Positions 53,431 through 63,400 of a DNA stretch of 64,000 nt are shown piece by piece. Each line of letters opens with the position of its first letter. Position 1 is the first letter of the stretch. The notes under the pieces are model-generated. The model did no database searches and had not been told where the DNA came from. It saw only the letters and a program-made list of their open reading frames with translations. The position numbers and the translations under genes were made by a program. Source of the DNA: Georgenia wutianyii (GTDB lineage: Bacteria > Actinomycetota > Actinomycetes > Actinomycetales > Actinomycetaceae). Where the stretch lies: positions 2,852,001 to 2,916,000 of the forward strand of contig NZ_CP040899.1 of assembly GCF_006349365.1 (NCBI RefSeq), given 5' to 3'.

Positions 53431-53490
53431 GCTCGGCGCGGGCACCGGGCGCCTGACGGGTGCCGCTGCCGGGGCGCCCCGCCCGTTTTT

Positions 53491-53570
53491 CTGCCACCAC
53501 GTCGGCGACACGCCCGCGACACGCCGCGCCGAACCGGGCAGAACGGTCCCGACGCGGCACTTGGTGGCAG
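53491..53570 (-). repeat. 80-bp dispersed element with inverted-repeat ends, copy 2
   Basis: On the plus strand it runs CTGCCACCACGTCGGCGACA to CACTTGGTGGCAG, with ends CTGCCACCA/TGGTGGCAG exactly inverted. It is in the opposite orientation to copy 1 at 46471-46550, of equal length and about 80 % identical. It sits between the convergent ABC operon and SURF1 gene. Confidence 0.85.
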
Positions 53571-53633
53571 ATTCCGCACGCCCGGCCGTGCCCTCGCGCG
53601 CCAGCGCGCACCCCGCGCCCCGCGGCGGCGCGG

Positions 53634-54485
53634 TCAGTTCGCGGGCGGCTCGGGCGGCGGAGCGGCGACCCGGACGGCCTCGACGAGCCGGCGCTCGCGG
53701 ACGTCGTCGCGCAGCACCTTGAGCCAGAAGACGACGGCGAACAGGGCGAAGGCCCACCACTCGACGGCGTAGGCGAGGCTCTGGAGGTTGGGGTCGGCGT
53801 CGAGCCCCTCCACCGGCGACGGCGCCGGGGACAGGCCCTGCTGCGCAGGCTCCTCGAGCACGAGGTAGGCGCTGTACATCGGCGTGCCCCACTCCTGGGC
53901 GAGCTCACCGGCGCTGATCCCGCCGGCGAAGCCCTCGGGCAGGCCGGCCTGCCCGGCGGCCTCGGAGTCGCTGAGCATCCCGACGACCTCGATCCGGCCG
54001 GCCGGCGGCGGTGGCGCGGTGACCCGCACTCCCCCGCCCGCCTCGAGCAGCTCGGTCACGGCCCCGGGGAACCAGCCGCGGAGCACCGGCATGATCGCAC
54101 CGTCGTGCGGGCCACCCTCGACGTGGAACGCGGTGACGACGAGCGTCGCCTCCTCCCCCTCGACCTCCCGGCCCGGCACGAGAACCTGCTGGGCGGCGTC
54201 GAACCGTCCCTCGAGGGACACCCGACGGCCGAAGTGCCCAGCGGTGAAGGCGGTCTGCGGCGCGAGCACGTCCTCCAGCGGCACGGCGGGCGCGGCGAGC
54301 AGCTCCTCGCGGGTGGCCTCCAGCGTGCGCTCCCCCCGGATCCCTGCCCGCTCGAGCTGCCAGAACCCCAGCTGCGTGCACACGCCGGCGACGACGGCCA
54401 CGACGAGCAGCAGGACGAGCATCCGGCGGCTGGTCGCCGCCCGCAGCCAGTCGCGCGACCCGGGACGCCGCGTGGAGGTGGACAC
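53634..54485 (-). CDS. SURF1 family cytochrome oxidase biogenesis protein
   Basis: A 283-residue protein with the SURF1 topology: an N-terminal helix ([20 protein letters not shown]) followed by [12 protein letters not shown], a large extracytoplasmic domain (with [18 protein letters not shown] and VLRGWFPG), and a C-terminal helix ([20 protein letters not shown]). The signature FWQLER and the [12 protein letters not shown] end are diagnostic. It helps haem insertion into cytochrome c oxidase. GTG 54485 lies 6 nt after TACCCT (54492-54497), a leaderless arrangement. Divergent from the phosphoketolase gene. Confidence 0.92.
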   Translation of the reverse strand: MSTSTRRPGSRDWLRAATSRRMLVLLLVVAVVAGVCTQLGFWQLERAGIRGERTLEATREELLAAPAVPLEDVLAPQTAFTAGHFGRRVSLEGRFDAAQQVLVPGREVEGEEATLVVTAFHVEGGPHDGAIMPVLRGWFPGAVTELLEAGGGVRVTAPPPPAGRIEVVGMLSDSEAAGQAGLPEGFAGGISAGELAQEWGTPMYSAYLVLEEPAQQGLSPAPSPVEGLDADPNLQSLAYAVEWWAFALFAVVFWLKVLRDDVRERRLVEAVRVAAPPPEPPAN

Positions 54486-54491
54486 GGCTCC

Positions 54492-54497
54492 AGGGTA
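54492..54497 (-). promoter_or_regulatory. Leaderless-type -10 box of the SURF1 gene
   Basis: TACCCT on the minus strand, 6 nt before GTG 54485. Confidence 0.55.
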
Positions 54498-54574
54498 GTT
54501 CGGCGCGCTCTCCGGTGGCTGCAGGGCCGGGGAGCAGCGAGGCTGGGTGTGACGACCGACACAGGGAGCAAGCC

Positions 54575-57055
54575 ATGACCACTCTCGACGTCCCCGCGGT
54601 GTGGCGCCGGCGCAGCCGGCAGGGTCCAGACGAGGCGACCATCGACCGCATCGACGCGTGGTGGCGCGCCGCCAACTACCTGTCCGTCGGGCAGATCTAC
54701 CTGCTGGACAACCCGCTGCTGCGCGAACCGCTGCACACCGACCACGTGAAGCCTCGACTGCTCGGCCACTGGGGCACGACGCCGGGGCTGAACTTCCTCT
54801 ACGCCCACGCCAACCGGGCCATCCAGGACCGCGAGCAGCCGATGCTCTACATCGCCGGACCGGGCCACGGCGGCCCGGGACTCGTGGCGAACACCTACCT
54901 CGAAGGCACGTACTCCGAGGTGTACTCCGACGTCACCCAGGACGTCGAGGGCATGCGCCGGCTCTTCCGCCAGTTCTCCTTCCCCGGCGGCATCCCCTCG
55001 CACGTCGCACCCGAGACGCCGGGGTCGATCCACGAGGGCGGCGAGCTCGGCTACGCCCTCTCCCACGCCTACGGCGCCGTGCTCGACAACCCCGACCTGC
55101 TCGTCCTCGCCGTCGTGGGCGACGGCGAGGCGGAGACCGGTCCGCTCGCCGCGAGCTGGCACTCCAACAAGTTCGTCAACCCGCGCACCGACGGCGTCGT
55201 CCTTCCCGTCCTGCACCTCAACGGGTTCAAGATCGCCAACCCGACGGTCCTCGCCCGCATCGGCGACGACGAGCTCACCGACCTCATGCGCGGCTACGGC
55301 CACCACCCCTACGTCTTCACCGCCGGCTTCGACGACGAGGAGCCGGTCTCGATCCACGCCCGGTTCGCCGCGCTGCTCGACGAGGTCCTCGACGAGATCG
55401 CCGACATCAAGCAGCGCGCCGCGCAGACCGACCCGGAGGAGCTCGAGCGGCCCAGCTGGCCGATGATCGCCATGCGCACGCCGAAGGGCTGGACGTGCCC
55501 TAAGGTCATCGACGGCCACCAGGTCGAGGGCTCGTGGCGCGCCCACCAGGTGCCCCTCGCCAGCGCCCGCGACACCCCCGAGCACCTGCGCACCCTCGAG
55601 GACTGGATGCGCAGCTACCGGCCCGAGGAGCTCTTCGACGCCGACGGCCGGCTCGTCGGGGAGGTCGCCGCGCTCGCCCCGGTGGGCCACCTGCGGATGA
55701 GCGACAACCCGAGCACCAACGGCGGCATCCTCCTGCGCGACCTGCGCCTGCCCGACGTCACGGACTTCGCCGTCGACGTGCCGGTGCCCGGCGGCGTCGT
55801 CAGCGAGTCCACCCGCGTGCTCGGCGAGTGGCTCACCGAGGTCATCCGCCGCAACCCCGACAACTTCCGGCTCTTCGGGCCGGACGAGGTGGCCTCCAAC
55901 CGGCTCCAGGCGGTCTACGAGGTCACCGCCAAGCAGTGGAACGCCGAGATCATCGCGACCGACCGCGACGACCACCTCGCCCGCGTCGGGCGCGTCATGG
56001 AGACGCTGTCGGAGCACCAGTGCCAGGGCTGGCTCGAGGGCTACCTGCTCACCGGCCGCCACGGCCTGTTCACCTCCTACGAGGCGTTCATCCACATCGT
56101 CGACTCGATGGTCAACCAGCACCTCAAGTGGCTCAAGGTCACCGACGAGCTCAGCTGGCGCCGGCCGATCGCCTCGCTGAACTACCTGCTGAGCTCGCAC
56201 GTGTGGCGACAGGACCACAACGGCTTCTCCCACCAGGACCCGGGCTTCATCGACCACGTCGTCAACAAGGGCGCCGACGTCGTGCGCGTCTACCTGCCGC
56301 CGGACACCAACACGCTGCTCGCCACCTACGACCACGTCATGCGCACCCGCCAGTACGTCAACGTCGTCGTCGCCGGCAAGCAGCCCGGGCCGGACTTCCT
56401 CACGATGGAGCAGGCGCAGGACCACTGCCAGCGCGGCCTGGGCATCTGGGAGTGGGCGGGCAGCGAGGAGGAGGGCACCGAGCCCGACGTCGTCCTCGCC
56501 TGCGCAGGTGACGTGCCCACCCTCGAGGTGCTCGCCGCGGCGAGCCTGCTCCGCGAGCACCTGCCCGAGCTCAGGGTGCGGGTGGTCAACGTCGTGGACC
56601 TCATGCGGCTGCAGGACGAGCAGGAGCACCCGCACGGCCTCAGCGACCGCGCCTTCGACACGCTCTTCACCCGCGACCGCCCGGTCGTCTTCGCCTACCA
56701 CGGCTACCCGTGGCTCATCCACCGGCTCACCTACCGGCGCACCAACCACTCCAACATCCACGTGCGGGGGTACAAGGAGGAGGGCACGACGACGACGCCG
56801 TTCGACATGGTCATGCTCAACGACCTCGACCGCTACCACCTCGTCATCGACGTCATCGACCAGGTGCCCGGGCTCGGGGCGCGCCACGCGGGACTGCGCC
56901 AGCGGATGGCCGACGCACGGCTGGCCGCCCGCCGCTACACCCGCCTGCACGGCATCGACATGCCCGAGGTCGCCGCGTGGCAGTGGTCCGATGCCGGGGA
57001 GACGGGGACGCAGGACGCCGGCCCGCAGCACGACACGGGAGGGGACAACGAGTGA
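54575..57055 (+). CDS. xfp: Phosphoketolase (xylulose-5-phosphate/fructose-6-phosphate)
   Basis: An 826-residue thiamine-diphosphate enzyme that splits xylulose-5-P or fructose-6-P with phosphate into acetyl phosphate and a sugar phosphate. The phosphoketolase signatures [14 protein letters not shown] and [12 protein letters not shown] (ThDP/Mg binding), [15 protein letters not shown] near residue 95, SDNPSTNGG and [20 protein letters not shown] are intact, and the length is normal. Whether it uses one or both substrates is not clear from sequence. ATG 54575 has GGGAG 8 nt upstream. First gene of xfp-pta-ackA. Confidence 0.96.
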   Translation: MTTLDVPAVWRRRSRQGPDEATIDRIDAWWRAANYLSVGQIYLLDNPLLREPLHTDHVKPRLLGHWGTTPGLNFLYAHANRAIQDREQPMLYIAGPGHGGPGLVANTYLEGTYSEVYSDVTQDVEGMRRLFRQFSFPGGIPSHVAPETPGSIHEGGELGYALSHAYGAVLDNPDLLVLAVVGDGEAETGPLAASWHSNKFVNPRTDGVVLPVLHLNGFKIANPTVLARIGDDELTDLMRGYGHHPYVFTAGFDDEEPVSIHARFAALLDEVLDEIADIKQRAAQTDPEELERPSWPMIAMRTPKGWTCPKVIDGHQVEGSWRAHQVPLASARDTPEHLRTLEDWMRSYRPEELFDADGRLVGEVAALAPVGHLRMSDNPSTNGGILLRDLRLPDVTDFAVDVPVPGGVVSESTRVLGEWLTEVIRRNPDNFRLFGPDEVASNRLQAVYEVTAKQWNAEIIATDRDDHLARVGRVMETLSEHQCQGWLEGYLLTGRHGLFTSYEAFIHIVDSMVNQHLKWLKVTDELSWRRPIASLNYLLSSHVWRQDHNGFSHQDPGFIDHVVNKGADVVRVYLPPDTNTLLATYDHVMRTRQYVNVVVAGKQPGPDFLTMEQAQDHCQRGLGIWEWAGSEEEGTEPDVVLACAGDVPTLEVLAAASLLREHLPELRVRVVNVVDLMRLQDEQEHPHGLSDRAFDTLFTRDRPVVFAYHGYPWLIHRLTYRRTNHSNIHVRGYKEEGTTTTPFDMVMLNDLDRYHLVIDVIDQVPGLGARHAGLRQRMADARLAARRYTRLHGIDMPEVAAWQWSDAGETGTQDAGPQHDTGGDNE

Positions 57056-57108
57056 CCGGACGTGTCCGGACACACAGGGCGAACCGGGGGAAGGTCCCAG
57101 GCACCGGA

Positions 57109-57143
57109 CCCACGGCCAGGGGAGACTGACCCCTGACCGTGGG
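57109..57143 (+). promoter_or_regulatory. Intercistronic hairpin between xfp and pta
   Basis: Arms 57109-57122 (CCCACGGCCAGGGG) and 57130-57143 pair over 14 positions with one mismatch and a 7-nt loop. It ends 31 nt before the pta start, with no U-tract. It could be a partial terminator or an mRNA-stability element tuning pta-ackA relative to xfp. Confidence 0.55.
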
Positions 57144-57174
57144 CGCCCGCCGCCGGAGAGAAAGAGGAGACGCC

Positions 57175-59247
57175 GTGGCCCGTAGCATCTACATCGCCTC
57201 GCCCGAGGGGCAGACCGGGAAGTCGACGATCGCGCTCGGCCTCGTCGACCTGTTCGTCCGGCGGGTGGAGCGCGTGGGGATCTTCCGGCCGGTCGTCCCG
57301 GCCGGCGACGAGCGGGACAACGTCCTGGAGCTCCTGCTCTCCCACGACGGCGTCGACCTCTCCTACGAGGACGCGGTCGGGGTCACCTACGACGAGGTCC
57401 ACGCGGACGAGAAGGCCGCGATGAGCCGGATCGTCCAGCGCTTCCACGCCGTGGAGGAGCGCAGCGACGTCGTCGTCATCGTCGGGTCGGACTACACCGA
57501 CGTCGCGGGCCCCGCGGAGCTCGCGTTCAACGGCCGGGTGGCAGCCAACCTCGGCGCGCCCGTCCTCCTCGCCGTGCGGGCGATGGACCGCTCGACCGAG
57601 GAGATCGCGCAGGTCGTCGACATCGCGACGAGCGAGCTGCGCTCGGACCACGCGACGGTCGCCGCCGTCGCCATCAACCGCTGCGAGCCGGACCGGCTGG
57701 AGGAGGTGCGCGCGGCCGTCGCGCGCCCGGACGTGCCGGTCTGGGTCTTCCCGGAGATCCCCGTCCTCGCGGCCCCCACGATCTCCGACCTCGTCACCGC
57801 GCTCGAGGGCACCGTCATCGCGGGCGACGACGCGCTGCTCGCCCGCGAGGCCGAGTCGATCCTCGTGTGCGGCATGAACGTCGAGCACATCCTCGAGCGG
57901 CTCACAGAGGGCCAGGTCGCGATCGCGGCGGGCGACCGCTCCGAGGTCCTCATCGCACTCGCCGCCGCGCACTCCTCGCAGAACTTCCCCTCCCTCGCGG
58001 GCATCGTGCTCAACGGCGGCTTCGAGCCGAACGGCGCGGTCCGCACGCTCGTCGAGGGCCTGGGCCGGTCGCTGCCGATCATCACGACGCAGCACAACAC
58101 CTACGAGTCCGCGCGGATCGCCTCGACCACCCGCGGCGTCATCTCCCGCGGCAGCCAGCGCAAGCGCGACCTCGCCCTCGGTGCCTTCGAGCGCAGCGTC
58201 GACGTCGAGGACGTCGTCAAGATCCTCGACGTCCCGCGCAGCGACGTCGTCACCCCGCTCATGTTCGAGGCGCGGCTGCTCGACCGGGCGCGCGCCGCCC
58301 GCAAGCACATCGTCCTGCCCGAGGGCAACGACGACCGGATCCTGCGCGCGGCGAGCACCCTGCTCTCCCGCGGGGTCGCCGAGCTCACGCTGCTCGGCGT
58401 CGAGAGCGCCGTGCGTGACCGGGCCAGCGACCTCGGCCTGGACATCGACGCCGCGACGGTCGTCGACCCGCGCACGAGCGACCTGCTCCAGCCGTTCGCC
58501 GAGGAGTACACCCGGCTGCGCGCCCACCGCGGCATGACGCTCGAGCGGGCGCTGGAGATCATGCCGAGCGTGTCCTACTTCGGCACGATGATGGTCCACA
58601 CCGGACGCGCGGACGGCATGGTCTCCGGCGCGCTCCACACGACGGCGCACACGATCAAGCCGTCCTTCGAGATCATCAAGACCCGCCCGGGCACCTCGAT
58701 CGTGTCCTCGGTGTTCCTCATGGCGCTGGCCGACCGCGTGCTCGTCTACGGCGACTGCGCCGTCAACCCCGACCCGAACGCCGAGCAGCTCGCCGACATC
58801 GCGATCTCCTCGGCCGAGACGTCGGCCCAGTTCGGCATCGAGCCGCGCATCGCCATGCTGTCCTACTCCACCGGTACCTCCGGCAGCGGCGCGGACGTCG
58901 ACAAGGTGCGTGCGGCGACGGAGATCGTCCGCGAGCGCCGGCCCGACCTGTCCGTCGAGGGGCCGATCCAGTACGACGCCGCCGTCGACGCGTCGGTGGC
59001 CCAGACCAAGCTGCCGGGGTCGCAGGTCGCGGGCAAGGCGACCGTCTTCATCTTCCCGGACCTCAACACCGGGAACAACACCTACAAGGCGGTCCAGCGC
59101 TCGGCCGGTGCCGTGGCGATCGGGCCGGTCCTCCAGGGGCTGAACAAGCCGGTCAACGACCTCTCGCGCGGCGCCCTGGTCCAGGACATCGTCAACACCG
59201 TCGCCATCACCGCCATCCAGGCGCAGGCCAACGAGGAGCAGCAGTGA
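57175..59247 (+). CDS. pta: Phosphate acetyltransferase
   Basis: A 690-residue long-form Pta. The N-terminal P-loop-like domain has IYIASPEGQTGKSTIALGL, followed by a DRTGG domain (about 215-320) and the catalytic PTA_PTB domain (about 370-690) with VLPEGNDDRILRAA, GMVSGALHTTAHTI, MLSYSTGTSGSG and FPDLNTGNNTYKAVQR. It interconverts acetyl phosphate and acetyl-CoA. GTG 57175 has AGAGGAGA upstream; an earlier in-frame ATG at 57139 lies in the intercistronic hairpin and is unlikely. Overlaps ackA by 4 nt. Confidence 0.96.
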   Translation: MARSIYIASPEGQTGKSTIALGLVDLFVRRVERVGIFRPVVPAGDERDNVLELLLSHDGVDLSYEDAVGVTYDEVHADEKAAMSRIVQRFHAVEERSDVVVIVGSDYTDVAGPAELAFNGRVAANLGAPVLLAVRAMDRSTEEIAQVVDIATSELRSDHATVAAVAINRCEPDRLEEVRAAVARPDVPVWVFPEIPVLAAPTISDLVTALEGTVIAGDDALLAREAESILVCGMNVEHILERLTEGQVAIAAGDRSEVLIALAAAHSSQNFPSLAGIVLNGGFEPNGAVRTLVEGLGRSLPIITTQHNTYESARIASTTRGVISRGSQRKRDLALGAFERSVDVEDVVKILDVPRSDVVTPLMFEARLLDRARAARKHIVLPEGNDDRILRAASTLLSRGVAELTLLGVESAVRDRASDLGLDIDAATVVDPRTSDLLQPFAEEYTRLRAHRGMTLERALEIMPSVSYFGTMMVHTGRADGMVSGALHTTAHTIKPSFEIIKTRPGTSIVSSVFLMALADRVLVYGDCAVNPDPNAEQLADIAISSAETSAQFGIEPRIAMLSYSTGTSGSGADVDKVRAATEIVRERRPDLSVEGPIQYDAAVDASVAQTKLPGSQVAGKATVFIFPDLNTGNNTYKAVQRSAGAVAIGPVLQGLNKPVNDLSRGALVQDIVNTVAITAIQAQANEEQQ

Positions 59248-60431
59248 GCAGCACCGTCCTAGTCATCAACTCGGGGTCGTCCTCGATCAAGTACCAGCTG
59301 ATCGAGCCGGAGCAGGGCATCGTCGTCGCCTCCGGTCTCGTCGAGCGCATCGGGGAGCACACGGGCCGGCTGCGCCACACCTTCGAGGGTGTCGACACGA
59401 CGCTCTCCGAGCCGTTCGCGGACCACGGCGTGGGCCTGCGCCGGGTGCTCGACCTCTTCACCGAGGTCGGCCCGGGTCTCGCCGACGCCGGGATCGTCGC
59501 CGTGGGCCACCGGGTCGTCCAGGGCGGGTCCCGGTACTCCGGCCCGGCGCTGGTCGACGAGAACGTGCTCGCGGACATCGAGGAGCTCATCCCGCTCGCC
59601 CCGCTCCACAACCGGGCGAACCTGCGCGGCATCGAGGTGGCGCGCGAGCTGCTGCCCGACGTCCCGCACGTCGCCGTCTTCGACACCGCGTTCTTCTCCG
59701 ACCTGCCCGAGGCCGCGGCGACCTACGCGCTGGACCGGGAGGTCGCCGAGAAGTACCGGGTGCGTCGCTACGGCGCCCACGGCACGTCCCACCAGTACGT
59801 CTCGCGCACCGCCGCGACGATCGTCGGCCGCCCGCTGGAGGAGCTGCGCCAGGTGGTCCTCCACCTCGGGAACGGGGCCTCGGCCTCGGCCGTCTCCGGT
59901 GGCCGGGCGCTGGACACCTCGATGGGCATGACGCCGCTCGAGGGTCTGGTCATGGGCACCCGCACCGGCGACATCGACCCGGCGGTGATCTTCCACCTCG
60001 CCCGCAACGGCGGCTTCACCATCGACGAGATCGACGACCTGTTCAACCGCCGCTCCGGCGTCAAGGGGCTCGCCGGGCAGAACGACATGCGCGAGCTCCA
60101 CGAGCTCGTCGCCGCCGGTGACCCGGCCGCCCGGCTCGCCCTCGACGTCTACTCCCACCGGCTGCGCAAGTACGTGGGTGCCTACGCCGCGGTCCTCGGC
60201 GGCCTCGACGTCGTGACCTTCACCGCCGGCATCGGCGAGAACGACGACATCGTGCGCGCCGAGTCGATGCGGGGCCTGGAGTTCCTCGGCATCGAGCTCG
60301 ACGCCGAGCGCAACGCCGGGCGCATCAAGGAGCCGCGCGTCATCTCGACCGACTCCTCCCGCGTCACCGTGCTCGTCGTGCCCACCAAGGAGGAGCAGGA
60401 GATCGCCCGCCAGGCCGTCTCGCTCCTCTGA
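59244..60431 (+). CDS. ackA: Acetate kinase
   Basis: A 395-residue ASKHA kinase making ATP and acetate from acetyl phosphate. VLVINSGSSSIKYQLIE (signature 1, with catalytic Asn), VGHRVVQGGSRYS, VFDTAFFSDLP, RRYGAHGTSHQYVS (signature 2), HLGNGASASAV, and FTAGIGENDDIVR complete the active site. The GTG start overlaps the pta stop (GTGA). Last gene of xfp-pta-ackA; a 15-bp hairpin follows. Confidence 0.97.
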   Translation: MSSTVLVINSGSSSIKYQLIEPEQGIVVASGLVERIGEHTGRLRHTFEGVDTTLSEPFADHGVGLRRVLDLFTEVGPGLADAGIVAVGHRVVQGGSRYSGPALVDENVLADIEELIPLAPLHNRANLRGIEVARELLPDVPHVAVFDTAFFSDLPEAAATYALDREVAEKYRVRRYGAHGTSHQYVSRTAATIVGRPLEELRQVVLHLGNGASASAVSGGRALDTSMGMTPLEGLVMGTRTGDIDPAVIFHLARNGGFTIDEIDDLFNRRSGVKGLAGQNDMRELHELVAAGDPAARLALDVYSHRLRKYVGAYAAVLGGLDVVTFTAGIGENDDIVRAESMRGLEFLGIELDAERNAGRIKEPRVISTDSSRVTVLVVPTKEEQEIARQAVSLL

Positions 60432-60441
60432 CCTGACGACC

Positions 60442-60477
60442 CACGCGCCCGCCCGGAGCTCCCCGGGCGGGCGCGTG
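60442..60477. terminator. Hairpin terminator after ackA, probably bidirectional
   Basis: Perfect 15-bp stem CACGCGCCCGCCCGG (60442-60456) with 60463-60477, 6-nt loop, between the ackA stop and the convergent PKD-protein stop. Confidence 0.75.
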
Positions 60478-60482
60478 CGCGT

Positions 60483-63400
60483 TCACTGAGGGGCACCGAC
60501 CCACAGGTCGTCGAAGGACACCGTCACCGGGGCGTTCGTCGCCGAGGTCGACAGGTAGCCGCGCAGGGCGATCCCGCCCGGTGCCTGGAGCGCGGCCGTG
60601 GTGTCGGTGACCGCGACCGTCCACGCCCCCGGCTCGGCGGTGCCCGCGGCCCACACCTTGGCCCGCAGGGTGGTCGGCGCGGTGCCCACCGCCTGGGCCC
60701 GCACCTCCAGCGGCTGGCCCGGGACCGCGGTGAGGCCGCTCACCGTGCGGGACTGCAGCGCCGTCTCGACGTCGCTCACCCGCCGGCCGGCCGTGAGGAC
60801 GACCTGGCCCGTCGCCAGCACCCGCGTGTCGACGAAGTAGCGGTTGCCGTCGGGCAGGTAGCGCGGGGTCACGGTGAGGTAGGTGCCCCCGCCGGTGGCC
60901 GGCTTGTCGGCACCGGCACGGACCCGCACCTCCACATCGGTCGAGGAGATCCCCGCCAGGCGCATCCCGGGGCCGGCACCCGGGGTGCGCAGCGCGATCC
61001 GCCCGGCGCCGCCGGCGACGGAGAAGTTGGAGGCCGTCCCCACCGCCGTCCACGGCCCGCCGGCGTCGGCGCTGCCCCAGCCGTTGCTCACCGTGCGCCC
61101 GAAGACGTCCAGCGCGAGGGGCGCGGGCACTGCGCTCACGGTGACCTGCCGGGTGAGGCTGGTCGTGGCGCCGTCGTCGTCCCTCACCGTGAGCGTGACG
61201 TCGTAGGTCCCGGCCTGCGCGTACGTGTGGGACGTCTCGGCGCCCGACGCGCTCGCGCCGTCACCGAAGGTCCACTCGTGGGAGACCACCTCACCGTCCT
61301 CGTCGCTCGACCCACGCCCGTCGACCCCCAGCGCGAGACCGTCGGTGCTCGACGTGAACGCGGCCAGCGGGGCCGCGTTGGGCACGGGCGCGACGGTGAC
61401 CTGCCGGGTGAGGCTGGTCGTGGCGCCGTCGTCGTCCCTCACCGTGAGCGTGACGTCGTAGGTCCCGGCCTGCGCGTACGTGTGGGACGTCTCGGCGCCC
61501 GACGCGCTCGCGCCGTCACCGAAGGTCCACTCGTGGGACACCACCTCACCGTCCTCGTCGCTCGACCCACGCCCGTCGACCCCCAGCGCGAGACCGTCGG
61601 TGCTCGACGTGAACGCGGCGACGGGGGCGAGGTTGGGCGCCTCGGTCGCGGTGCCCGCCGCGTGGTGCTCGGCGACGTCCCGCGCCGAGAGCGCGGTCTT
61701 GTAGATCGCCACCTCGTCGAGGTCGCCGGCGAAGTAGCCGCTCGACGGCGCCGAGGGCCACCCATTGACGGTGTCACCACCGATGCGCCAGTAGCCCAGG
61801 GCGAGGTGCTCCCCGACCGTGACGTCGGCACGCCCGCCGACCGCGGCGCCGTCGAGGTAGAGCGCCATGCCGTCCTCGGAGAGGGTGGCGACGGCGTGGT
61901 GCCAGGCGCCGTCGTTGTAGCCGGCGGCGCTGGAGACGACGAGCCTGCTCGCCGCCGGCTTGACCCCGAAGTGGATGCGGCCGGAGCCGTCCATGTACAG
62001 CTGCCGGTCGTGCTTGCTCGAGCTGCCCTGCGTCGCGCGGTTGCTCCACCCCACGAGCCGCCCGCCTGCGCTGGACGTCGTGCGGAACCAGGTCTCGACG
62101 GTGAAGACGTCCGGCGGGTTGCCCTGTGCCGTCGTCGCCGCCCACCCGGTGTTCGTGCCGGTGAACCGCATCGCCCCGTTGCCGTCCCCGGCGATCGCGC
62201 CGGTGGTGGGGCTCAGCCCGGCCGCCGCCGTGAGCGGGTGGAGGCCGACGGTGTCGGCGAGTGCCGGGCCGGACGCCTCACCCAGGCGCCAGTAGCTCGT
62301 CGGCTCGTCGGCGTAGACCGCCTCGACGTAGGCGCTGTCCGCCCCGCTCGCGGCGACGGCGACGGTCGTCCACGGCGAGTTGGCGATGTTGCCGAAGGGG
62401 TCGGTGACGGCGACCCGGTAGCGGTGGGAGGACCCGGGGGCCACCCCGGTGTCGGTGAACCCCATGGTGAACGGGTTCCAGTAGCGCGAGGTCACCGTGC
62501 GGGTGTGGACGAGTCCGGCGCCGTTCTGGGTGTCGCGGTAGACCCGGTAGGTGAGGTTCTCGTTGTCCAGGTCCTGGTTCGTGCGCCAGTTGACCCGCAC
62601 CTGCCCGGCCTCCGTGGAGGAGACGTTGAGCGGGTAGGTCGCGTTGAAGAGGCTGGGCCCGACGGCGTTGGGCGCCTTGTCCGCGGTGGTGAACCTGGTG
62701 AGCCCCTGCTGGCTGGTCCCGTTGACCCGGGTGAACTCCCCGCCCATGACGACGTAGTCACCGTTGCCGACGACGCTCCACGGACCTTGGTACTGCCCGG
62801 TGTAGCTGCCGGTGTTGAGCTCGGGGAACCAGCCGAGCTGGGTGGAGGTCGGCTGGCCCTCGAAGCTGTAGTAGCGGCGCTGGTCCGGCTCCCACGACGC
62901 GGTGCCGGTCGGCTCCTTCCCGAAGGCCACGGCCCGGTGGTAGGGGTAGTCGCCGACGCCGCCGGGCCCCTGCCGCATGCCGCCGATGTTCTCGCAGTAG
63001 TGGGTGTGGCTGGCGGCGTAGACGACGTCGCCGACCGGGTAGACGCCGTAGGTGTCCCCGTGGCAGTCGTTGAGCCAGCGCACCGCACCGCCGTCCCAGC
63101 TCGCCGCGAAGAGGCCCTCCCACGTGCCGCCCTCCTTGCCGAAGGTCCAGCCGCCGCCGTAGATCGTCGTGCCGTCGGTGGCGAGGGTGTCGATCGCGCC
63201 GTCGCTCGTGCCGTTGCGCACCAGGCTGTTGGCGGCGAACGGGAGTGACGCGCCGGTGACGGTGTCGAGCATCCCGAGGCCGTAGCCCGGGTTGTTCGAG
63301 CCGTTGAGCGCGGTGAACCCGCCGCCGACGGCGACCCTGGCGCCGGCGGGGTCGATGGTCATCGCGTCGACCGTGCCGCCGGTGGCCTGCGGCGCCCAGT

